Program-made: the position numbers and the translations under genes
Shown here: in pieces, positions 53,401 to 64,000 of the stretch
Layout of the letters: each line of letters opens with the position of its first letter
Position numbering within the stretch: position 1 is the first letter of the stretch
Origin: Paracyclopina nana
Lineage: Eukaryota; Arthropoda; Copepoda; Cyclopoida; Cyclopettidae
Direction: 5' to 3'
NCBI GenBank assembly: GCA_019096065.1
Contig: JAGUCH010000007.1
Coordinates: forward strand, 332,501-396,500
DNA: 64,000 nucleotides
The notes under the pieces: model-generated
Told to the model about the DNA's origin: nothing
The model's database searches: none
What the model saw: only the letters and a program-made list of their open reading frames with translations

Positions 53401-54249
53401 TCCAGTATGGTAGCATATCATATATTTTGTGCTACTGCAACCCCTCCTTTTGGCTCTACCCCATCTATCAGTGATCCAAGCAGACCTTTCAACATAAATG
53501 TCTTGCATAATACCAACAAATGTCAATCCTGCAGAAAGTTGATCTAATCAGACAACACATCAATCAACACAGCAATGCATTTTCTAGCTTTTTTCACTAT
53601 GTCCACAATTATATTGCTTAGCTATGCAATAAAGCTAAAAATAGCCAAACTTATTGTTCAGCAAAAATACCACTCTTTTTTTAATTGAACAAAAGCAGTG
53701 GAATCTTTCATTCAAGAAAAAGTGGATTTTATCAGTCTGTTTATTTTGTATCTTGAGGGCAATATTGATATAAGGCAATGAACTACACCACAATCAATAC
53801 CTTTATTGGGGTAATAGTAGAAGAGGAAACTTTTGGCCTGGATAAAAGCTATAATACAAACGTTGCATTGGCACTAATTTAGTTTGGAAAAGTTAGATAC
53901 TGGCAATTTAAGGAAAACTACCCAAACTAGGCTAACCTTTCAAAAATAGAACAGCCATTAAAATACAGAAATGGCCTAATTAAATCTTACATAGTAAAAT
54001 CGATTTTTAAAAATAGCATTTCTTTGGAAATATATTGATCCGTCTCTTGTAGCTCAAAATCAGATTTAGTAGAGTAAATGGATAGCTCTGTGGGCATTTT
54101 CCATCATACTTCTTTCCTTTCATCTTTTGGTCTGATGCATGGAAAAGTAAGCAACAAAGAAGCATCAGAATATGTCTTTTTCATTTTCATTGTGAATAGC
54201 TATGCAAAGTTTCAGAAACATCAAAATGGATATAATTTTCGGTGAAAAA
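50449..54249. other. Intergenic region between p35 and the dynein-like gene
   Basis: The first 300 bases are the GC-richer 5' region of p35, with a CTG/CAG tract at about 50696-50720. The rest is AT-rich with many stops in all frames. I find no supported coding exon, RNA gene or repeat family. Confidence 0.5.
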
Positions 54250-57200
54250 TTAATTGGTGCAAGTAATTTTTTTCAAAGAGTTTAGCAAAACAATTCTTAG
54301 CTCTGATCTGCTCATCTTCTTGTCATTTTCTTGATGTTGGTTGGTTTTGATTGCCAAATCAGTTAACCTAAAGGTTAGGATAAACCATTTCTCAAATTAA
54401 AAGCCTACAGCAACCTACATGGAGAAAACCAGTATCTTACCTGCTTTTTGCCCCCTCAAATGCTGTGATTGGAACTGAAGGCGGATCCCCACTTTTTAGG
54501 CTGGTTTGGCGGTTTTTCTGGAATAGGAAATTTATTGAAACAATTGGGGTGAATTTGTTAACCACCAATCTAGTCGCGCTACAAAGTGTTAAACAAAATG
54601 TAAACAAACAGTCTGAAATACTCACACTCGTGTCTGGCGCTTCATAACCAAGGAAATGACAGCAACATTTTTGTGCTGTTGGCAAAGTTAGAGCTTTCAT
54701 GTCTTGGCAAATGATCCAGAACCGAAAATTGTCATTCACACTCTTGGACGTTCTCAGCCTTCGGATCATAAAGTCAAGTAAGTTTTCACATTGGCTTCTA
54801 TTCTCGATTCCTGTGCATACCAGCCATGAAGCTTTTTCTATTGCTTCTTCCAAAAGCCTATGTTCAAAATACATCATTTTGAAAAGAGTACAGCTTATGC
54901 AAAAGCTTTTACAATTGTACCTGAAAGGTGAGAAGTTTGGCTTGGCCACATTTAAAACCATGAAGTCATCCAATTGAAAGTTGACTCTGAATTTGCTGAG
55001 AGCTTCCAAAAATGTAATGTCAATGTCCACATTGATGACAGTTGGGACATCTTTGGAAGACTTGGCATAAACTCTGTAAAGGTCTCTGTCATTGTTGATC
55101 TTTTGAGGAAGAACCTTGCTCAAGATTTTTTCAGCATTGGCCTCAAAATGGTCCAAATCCGAGGCTAGAATCTCAAGAAGTTTCAGAGTTCCAGCAGCAA
55201 TGGCAGATCCAGCTGACTTCTTTATGGACTTCAGCTGGGTTGCAAACAATGTCACATTTGGCATGTTTGTTAGGAGTTGTTCCACCATCAGGCATGCCAC
55301 TTTAGCTTGCTCAGGCTCTGTGTTGGCAAACAAGTAGAATACCAAACAAGTTTTCAAAGCCAGGCAATCAAATTTGGACAAATTAGTGTCATAAATCCTC
55401 ATGATACTCTCTGCAATCTAATGAAAAAGAATTAGGGAATGGAAGATTATCATTTATAAAGAAAGGCTTACTGTCATTGCAATCTTTTCATAATTGACAT
55501 CCTTCTTGTCAATGCTTTCTAAGGTTTCAAGATTTTTCTGAGACATTGTTAAGCAGCTCTGCATGGATATTGGCACAGTATTTTGGAAAGGGCAAAACTT
55601 GAGGGCAACAAACGCATTAGTTAAGACATCTGAATAGATTCTCAGCAAATCTATTGGTCCTGCTGTCTTCATAGCCCAAGCAGTTGCCGCTGAATTGACT
55701 TTCTTAGTAATGTCAACCTTTTCTGATCTGTCATGGATCTTCTTGATATGCTCCACTGAATGAGTGACTGCATTGAAGTCAAGGATTTGCTCCTGACTTG
55801 AAATGTAAGGCTCCAATTCCACATCAAGCTTGTCCTTGTCTGTTGCAATAGTATTACCATCTCCATCACCTTCAGCAAGCCTTGCCTTATCTTGAACCAG
55901 CAATTGAAGTCTGTTATGGATGTACTTTGCTACGTCATCCTTGCTTAAGTCAAAAGAAATCACATGGCTTGGTTTGATATAAATTAGTTCAGACTCTTTT
56001 AGTGCTGGAGTTACATGGTAGACTATGACTTTTTGATTGATTAGCTTCAATTTTTGTAAGTCAACTTGTGATGCAAACCTTGTCAAATCAAGTGTGGAAT
56101 GATTGATGATGATCACATTAGACTCAATGGTTTCATGAATAAATTGACTTTTGAAAGTAGGATCTCCTATGTGTAGCATAGTGATTTTGTCATCCTGATG
56201 TAGGAGCTCTATGTACTCTAATGAAATTTGAAGTGGATCTATGATCAAAATTGGATCATCTAAAGCTGACAGCATTGCCATGTTTTGCTTGGTCATGATT
56301 GCCTCATTTACTGAAACATCACTTCTTAGAAGATTGGTCATAGTGTAAGGAAGAAAATTTTTCTCAAATGGAACGTTGCCTTCATCCAAAATGTTCTTCC
56401 AAATCCTAAAAGAAAAAATGTTGTTATTTTCAAGAATTCATATGAAAATTAAGTTAATGAATACTTGGTAAGATGGGCTCTCTCAGCTGTGGGTATGGCT
56501 CCACAGTATCCACAAGCTGCTGCAGCCAAGGCTATAGATCCTGGAAGGCGATTCTTCTCTTCAATCATTTTGATCTTCATTTTACCAAGATAGTCCAGGA
56601 ATAATTGAAGTGGTTGCTTCAAATTCTTATGCTCAGTTGTGCTGTGCTCAAGGCTGTTGATGATCTCATTTTGGGAGGCAATGCTAATCTGAAGCTCCTC
56701 AATCTGAGCTTTCTCATCCATAAGCCTTTTCTCCAAGTTTTTGTTTTGCTGCCTAAGATTTTTTAGCTTGTCCTCAATTGATTTGCATTTCTTCTGCAAT
56801 GTCTGTAGCTTTTGCTCCTTGGTTTGAATGTTCTTGGTTGACTTTGACATTGTTTCCATTCTGGTATGTATTCTCATTATTGCATGCAGAATTATTGATC
56901 CTTCACTGACTTCATGGTATATTTTTTCCTTCAGAAGGTGAAGTTTTTCATTTTCTCCAACCAGCCATAAGCTTTTGACCTCATAACCTGCCAGAATATT
57001 TGACAAGAAGAATTTGAACTTGACACAAAAATCATCTTCTCCCAGGTCAAAAGTATCCCTCCATGCACCCAAGTAATCAGATACATCAGTAAAGTTGTCT
57101 TGAGCCCAATTGAAATCATTCATGTTGCTTTCATCTAAAACAGCATCATCAAAGTCTCTCAATGCTCTTTGAAATAGTGACCATTGGCAAGTCCTCTCCT

Positions 57201-60200
57201 CAACTATTGCCATGTTAAGCCTTAGCATGGCTGCTTGCTCATCTCCATACTCATTCATTCCATCACTCAACTGACTCTCAATCTCTTTCAACTCCTTTTT
57301 TGTCTGAATGTGCTTCATGGTCAGAGCCTGATGTTCACCCACAATTGTCTTGCTTTTTTCTCTATTCCTATCAAGGATGAGCATTTGCTCACTTGAAAAG
57401 TCAAAGTGTTTGCTGATATGTCCAACAATGGTTTCAATCTTTTCCACAATCTCTTCATAATCCTTGATTGATGTTTCAATGAACTTGTTAAAGATGTTCA
57501 TAAAGCTAACATAGCTGGCCAGTGAGGGCCTGATTCCCTCAGGAACTTGCAATTGAGCAAAGAACTCATGAGACTGTTCATGGATCTTTTGAAAAACCCA
57601 AACCGGAATGCCATGATCATCTTCAATGATCTCCTTAGCATATTCAGAAAGATAATCTTCATAATTACCAGTGTTGCACACATAAAAGTTCTCATTGCGA
57701 AAGTGACACTCAACTTCTTCAAAGGTTTTGCCTGCAACAACACAGTGAAAGTTTTTTGTTGTGTGACTGGACAGCTCTTGAAAGTAGCCTTGCTTTTGTG
57801 TCATAATTTCCAGCTCTTCTGGATTGAAAAGAGACAAGTCATAACCGATGTCAATGAAACTTTCCAAACAAGCTCTCACCTCCACTATTCTGTCAAACAA
57901 ATCTAAAGGAACATATAAGCATGCTTGGACTTTGTCCAGGCCACAAATTTTGGTGATTGATCTAAACTTCTTCTTCCACTTGTCTCCAAAAATGTCAGTG
58001 TCCAGCAATTTGAAGAATCTCACTCCTTTGATTCTGCAAACAAGCTCAACCAAAGACTGGGGACAAATAAGAGATGATCCATAGATCAAGACATGGCCAT
58101 TATCCAAAGTCAGAGCTCGAAGCATTTGACATACCATCATCAGTGATGTGTTGTTTGCTATTACAACTAGCTTCCGATCCAGCTTAGCATTGGCTGCCTT
58201 CACTCTCTCCATGACAAACTCTTTCAATTCATCTAACTCAATGGTCGTGTAGAAGTTGTATGGATCAAGAAAGTCTCCAATGAGAGTTTCATGGCAGTTA
58301 TCCAATATATCCTTGGCTTCATCACCAAAGTAGTGCAGCATCACATCAGCAACTTTACTATAAATATAAGGTCTTTCATCAATTGGCACCTTTTCAAAGT
58401 ATGCCTTGTGGACTTCATTCACCCAAAGTTCAAGAAGCTCAAACTTGGTATCATGACAATCCTTGTGAGCTTTCTTCAATCCAGTAATAATTTTCATGTT
58501 GTCTTGAAGGTGAAAGTAGTGCCTGGAGGTGTTGGCTTCAACAAATATCTTGTTTATGTCCACACTTGCCATGATGACTTTAGTAATGAGAAACTGAATG
58601 TCCAACTCAAATTCAAGAAACTTTTCTTTCAGTGATGTCTTGAAGATGTTAGTAAGCTCTTGGCTTTCTATAGCATCAATAGTAATTTGAACTGATCGAA
58701 AAGGAGTTTGATCCTTTGATTGACTATCCCTAGTTGTTGCCAAGACTTGGTTCTTATATGACATAATTCCCGTTGTGGTCAACCAAGAACTGTGTTCTGT
58801 GAAGAACTTGATGAATTGGCTTAATGTTCTGTCACTAGCATCAACATCATCAATGCAGAATAGAACATTTCTTCTTGCTCCTCCAATCTGTTTTCCTTGA
58901 TCAAGGTTGCCTGAATTTGATTTGTCATTTTGTTGCTGTTGTATGCAATTTAGCATTGAATTGGTGATCTTCACTAAAGATGTCCCTCTACAAGAGGGGA
59001 CTGCCACTCCCAGAAAATCTGCTGTGTTAAAAGCTGCCATCAGATTCCTTAGCATAGTAGTCTTCCCAACTCCACCTTGGCCTTTGATGTCCACAGACAC
59101 TAGGTTCTTTAACATTATTCTTGCTATTACTTCTTGCTTGAGGTGATTCTTCAGAAGAATTGGGGCTTTTGATGGGCTCTTTGAGCTAAGAGGGTGATTT
59201 CTTAGTGGTTTCCAAGTCCTTGAGGAAGGATCATAATAATAGTCAAAAATGCTCTGATCAGTTGGAACAGTTCTGCATTCATACAGCTCTCTTATTTTTA
59301 TGCCCATGTGGCTCTTGGACTCAATTGGTACATCTTGGGAGAAGCAAAATATGCATGCATAAATCATGAGTTGTTGCAGGTCTTCTAGTTCCAATGAGCT
59401 TCCAAACTGGCCAGTTATTGAACTGAAGAAGGCCATCAGTGAATTCATTTGAGTGTCTTTTGTGACCTTATCACCTGGCATATCCAACTTGTCTCTAATG
59501 GCAAAGAAGTAAGCAACATATCGCAAGGTAGCTTTTCTAATTTCTTCACTGAAAGCAGTCAATAACTCAGATTTTCTCATCAACTTGTATAGTTTTGATG
59601 TCAAAGACATTTCCCAAGTTACATCCTTGTTTTCACACTTGTGGAAGTGAAAGAAGGATGCCATAGCTGGAGATATGCCAGATATTGCACTTCCTGCTTC
59701 TAGAAGCACCCTTATCTTCCTTTCTTTAATAGCCAGTTGGCCATTATCTTTCAAAAGGAAAGTATTGTACTGCAATAAAGCCAGAATTGTTGATTCTATT
59801 GTGGGAGTGATTGCTCCTTCAAGAACCAATAGCAAGTCTGGCTTTTCAGCTCCCATGTTTGTCTTCTCTTCAAGTAGAGGTATGTGTTTCATTTCATGCT
59901 GACCTTTGCCATTTTGTTGCAGAGCTAGATTAGACACTACCACAGCCTCATAGTTAAATGGAGCAGTAGCCACTTTCCAAAGTGTTGTTTTTAGTGAAAC
60001 ACATCCACCATAAAGTATGATGTGGTTTCCTTCTTGAAGGCTGTAAGTGACATTGTGCAGCATAAGTCTGAAGTTGGATGTCATTTGAATGTTCCTTTCA
60101 ATGCAGTACTTAATTTGCTTATCAAGAATTTGTGTTTCCACCAGCCTTTCTATTCCTGTCATGTTAACAGCATTCTTGAACATTGATATTAGTGTCTTTT

Positions 60201-63200
60201 TGTTTGATGGAAATGCCTCAATGATAGCTCCTACAATTGCTTCATCTGCTGATGCATTCTGACTGGCCATCTTGAGCCTAGCTCTTTTAAGAATGTGCCT
60301 AATGTCTTTCAAATGATGGTATATGTGGTGATTGGTTTGGTCTGAGACAACTTGTAGGCTTATCACAACAAGTTGAACTAATTTCATGGAAGAATTAAAG
60401 TTCTCAGCTAAAAGAGAAAATTGTGCTAGCTGGATAAGATGAAGTTGATTGATAGCCACCACTCTGTACTCTTTTCCTACATATAGAAGATCATTTGGAG
60501 GAAAGTTGGTTTGGTAGAAAATCCTGGCTGTGAATTTTTCAGGCTGTGCACCAGTTAGTGAGACTTTGTTAAGGATAATTGACTTGAATTCCTTCACTTT
60601 CACATGGTAAGAAAGAATAACTGTGAAAAGGCTGTTGTAGGTAACCTCAGATGTGATGTTGTGGAAGCAGACAAAGTCTTGAGTTCCTTCAATGCTGAAT
60701 AGCAAATCTTCCAAGTTGTCAATTTGAGAGAAGTCAAAGTAAGCAATAGGAATCAAGTGCCTACCCAAAATTTGACTAAAACATTGCATGGTAGAGAATC
60801 TTCCACTGAAAGCTTGTCCATCTAATGCAGCGCCAAAAGAGTGAACTAAAAGCTTACCCATAAATCCAAGACTGCTTTCTCTGAAAGCCATCATGAGTGT
60901 TCCGTTGCAGAATGCTGTTTCATCAAATCCAAACATCAATTGCTTGTCATGAATTGACACTTGTATGTCGAAGGGCTCTTTGCTGATGACTGAATACTTC
61001 AACATAGCAGTCCATTTGTTTTTTATTGTAAGTTGCTTAACTTCTTCGTCTAAGTCTTTTGCAAAAATAAGCTCAACAAATTGCTCCATCACCTGCTTAA
61101 TTGCAACTTCAACACTAATTGTATCATTGTATTTGCAGCTGACATCTTCACTTTTGGCATCTTGCATCATTGTTGCCAAGTTTGAGATTCTGTTGTTTTG
61201 CTGATTCAACATCTCCAATGCATGTTGCTTTTGTTGCTGAGCTGTGTCACTGAAAGACCTTTGCAGCTCATTACAAAATGCCAGATGCCTCACTACAAAT
61301 GTTGTCAGCATAGGTAGAGCTGATACCTTTGCTTCTTGCTTATTAGATACAACATTTTTCTTAGAAGCTGTGACTATCATATTTTGAGCAATTTCATCTC
61401 TGAAACTTGCTCTTAAGCCCTCTTGAAGCCTACAGGCAATGTTGTCTGTTGTCCAATCAAAGTGGATGGGATTTGGGAAACTTCTTGAAAATCCTGCTTT
61501 TGTTACATAGCCAGTGATGGTGTTAGTTTCACTCTTCACAACCAGCCTTTGCACATGAGGAAATAAGAGACTCACCCAGCTATTGAAGTTTTCTACCTCT
61601 TTATAGCAAAAAATTGCCTTGACCTTTTGGCCAGAACAAAGGGCAAATTTTGGAAAAACAAATTTCCTTGTGGCCAAGAAAGTCATTAGTTTTGCTTCAA
61701 GAGCGCTCATCTCCAACTCAAAAGACCATAGATTACCTTCAAGACTCTCATCATTCATAGCTTCCACAAGGTCACTATGCTCACTTATGTCTTGATGAAT
61801 GTTTTTCCAAATTTCTGTCAAGATTGAGAGTTTTTGCTGGAATTTGCCAAGTTGCAAATCTAAGCTGTAAGAGGTGCTGACTTCTGACACAATTCCAAAA
61901 ATGTTCTCCACTTTTTTGATCACATCTATCTTCTTTTTTGTTTCCATTAGTTTCACTTCAAGACTATCTATTTCTCCTCTGAAGGGTTCTGAAGCTTCTG
62001 ATTCCTTGAACTTGAGAATGCTTTTGATAATATTTTGGATGAGTTCTTGCAAATTCTCATCATTGGTTATGACCCTTATGCCAGCAGTGCTCACTTTGTA
62101 TTTGAAGCTCAATTCATGCAGACTTTTCATGGTGTTAGACAAATGTTCCTCAACTGTGAACTCTTGTTTGGCCTTTTTTATAATAATTTTGATTTCTGCA
62201 CTTTGTCGTTCCAATCCCAAGTTGACAAACTCTTCCAGTGTCAATTTGTTAATGATCAGTTCATCATCTTTGATGGCATCAAAGCCACATGCTTTGCTTA
62301 TCAGCTCCCAATGTCTGTTTTTGATAGCCTTACTTCTGAAGTCTTCAATCAGGCTAAAATTAGCTTCAAAGATTGCTAGCTTGTTTTGCAATGTTAGATG
62401 AATTTCTATTCTGCTGTCAAACTCCTTTTGTGAAAACTTGTTCACCTCTTCTTTGAACAGGTTCAATTCTCCTATGACCTCACTGACATTGAGATTTTCA
62501 ATCAAGTTAATGTTTGTCTGTTTTTCAAAAGTCTCCCACTCTGTAACCATGCTCCAGATATCTTTGAGATTGGTCAAGTTCTTTTCAAGATCTGCTACCT
62601 TTTCATCAAAATGTTCTATATTGTCTTTGATGTCATAAGATTCCACTCCCGCTGTAATGTTTTCTAGCTTGCTTTGGAAGCTTGCAATTTCTGTCAGAGC
62701 CTCTTCACTTTTCCAGCTAGAGGTGTAAGGGGCTTGAACTTTGTAGCTCAAAATGAGTTCCTCAAAAGCTTTGCTGATAATCTTCAAGTGCTTCATTTGC
62801 TCCATTGACTTGATGCTAGCATCTCTTTGCTGAAGCAGAATTTGATTCTTGTCCTTCTTGATGGACAAGTACTCTTTTTCTATGTCAGATGTTGTCTGCA
62901 TTGCAAGTGATGTATTGATGCCATTCCGAGATAGCAAACTGAGCACCTTGTTGGTGTCTTTGATGTTCTTTTCAATCCTTTGCAAAACTTCATCCATGTA
63001 ATCTTCTTTTCCCTGAAGTTCTCCTGTTGCAATAAGCTCAGAAAGATCAGATAAGAGTGCTTGAGATTCATCTGTGTTGACTTCAACTAAAGCGCACAGA
63101 ATCCCGATAAATTCTTTCTCCCAAGTTTTGCAATAATTCAAGACTTCTCTCAAGAACCCAGTTGCATCAATTAGGGCAAAGGAAACCCACTTCTTCTTGA

Positions 63201-64000
63201 AGATCCCACCTGCAACTTCAGAAATATTCTTGAGCTTTGTCAAGTCCTTCAAGAAGGAATCAACATCAGTGCACTCCTCTTTATAATAGTCTAGCACACT
63301 GTCTGGCTGAAGAGTCCAAAAGTCTTTTAAAGGGTTCAGAGTGAGAAGGTACTTTTGTATGTTTGTGTAACTTGCTTCTACCTCATTCTGCAAGATCTTT
63401 TCTAGTACAATGAGCTCTGGTTCACTGTCAATTCTGTTACTTATGGCATTGGACCATGTCTTGTCAGAAATCACCCTTGTGACTGCATTGGCTGCAGTCT
63501 CTTTGAATGAATCCAAGAATAAGCAAACATCTTTCCCTAGGTGGTCCAATGTTAGCACTTTGTTCTGAAGTGCCACATTCAACCTTATGATTGGCTTATT
63601 TTGAGGTCTGTGCAGGAGTACAGCCAATGTCTAGTTAGAAATGTTAACTTTTAAGATGCTGAAAACTACTGAAATAATTTATTTTCTTACCTTCATGCTC
63701 TTTGCTAGACCATTGACCACTGCATCTGCAAGCTTTGATGCAACTGCCATTTTGTAGTTGCTCCACTGAAGATTGTCATCAACCAGTTCCTGAATGTCTA
63801 CCAGAGATCTGATTTTCTTGACTTGTGTTAATATAGAGTTGCATCTGCTCTTTACTAGTTCTGCTTGATTGTGAATTTGATTGAATTGGACCTTGCAGAA
63901 TTTATCAGGATCTTGCTCTCCTGAGAGTTCATCAATCTTCACAAAGTTCAACTCTTTGACATCATTCAGGAATCCTTGGATGATTCCATTCATCTTTTTG
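54250..64000 (-). CDS. Divergent dynein heavy chain-like protein, 5' end outside window
   Basis: Exons 64000-63691 (partial), 63630-56465, 56405-55472, 55417-54921, 54857-54626, 54517-54441 and 54367-54250 give 3108 residues counted from the ATG at 63993, all phases consistent; one exon is 7.2 kb. The order is that of a dynein heavy chain: tail and linker, AAA1-AAA4, coiled-coil stalk (about 57500-56700), AAA5 (GSIALAAAACGYCGAIPTAE) and part of AAA6 (ASWLVCTGIENRSQC). The ATP sites are mostly lost. AAA1 has GAALDGQAFSG where a P-loop should be (about 60800-60835) and AAA2 has GGCVSLKTT (about 59975-60020). AAA4 has YGSSLICPQSL (about 58045-58090). Only AAA3 keeps GQGGVGKTT and CIDDVD. The protein ends soon after AAA6, without the usual C-terminal domain. 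The intact frame argues for a selected pseudo-motor, not a decaying gene. Which dynein class it came from is open. Confidence 0.82.

Overview
The window is a piece of an arthropod nuclear genome. Coding sequence is split by many short introns (most 48-75 bases, GT-AG), and the conserved genes look like their arthropod and vertebrate counterparts: MED1, a rutabaga-type adenylyl cyclase, riboflavin kinase, TMF1, a P2X receptor and the CDK5 activator p35. A P2X gene argues against a typical insect. A crustacean or another non-insect arthropod is my best guess, but the sequence alone does not settle the group. All exon structures were built by hand from splice sites, reading phase and family conservation; no transcript data were available.

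Layout. 1-1349: 5' part of MED1 (minus), running off the left edge. 2675-16743: a 15-exon Ca/calmodulin-type adenylyl cyclase (plus) whose long introns are filled by opposed tandem arrays and fold-back elements. 17097-18115: riboflavin kinase (minus) followed by a broken tandem copy of its own 3' end. 19027-24626: golgin TMF1 (plus), carrying a complete serine protease homologue with a mutated triad on the opposite strand inside intron 2. 24749-25807: a small secreted protein of unknown role (minus). 29040-34326: P2X ion channel (minus). 37139-39524: secreted protein with a Gln/Pro/Trp repeat region, a defensin-like Cys-rich module and a zinc-ligand-deficient carbonic anhydrase domain (minus). 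40616-42019: short secreted M12B metalloprotease (plus). 42726-44669: prohormone-like precursor with five near-identical 90-residue repeats, each ending in an amidation and furin-type site (plus). 44767-47541: four tandem genes of a small secreted peptide family I do not recognise (plus). 48228-50448: CDK5 activator p35 (minus). 54250-64000: a divergent dynein heavy chain whose ATP-binding loops are degenerate except in AAA3 (minus, 5' end outside the window).

Two parts differ in character. Coding exons of MED1, the cyclase and TMF1 are GC-rich, while the genes from about 29 kb onward are visibly AT-richer. The stretch 37-48 kb is a block of secreted products (carbonic anhydrase-like protein, metalloprotease, repeat precursor, four peptides), with TATA-like boxes and a shared upstream motif in front of the peptide genes. 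This block is the best candidate for an undescribed system: a secretory peptide locus whose products carry processing signals. Its function (hormone, defence, cuticle or secretion component) cannot be read from the sequence.
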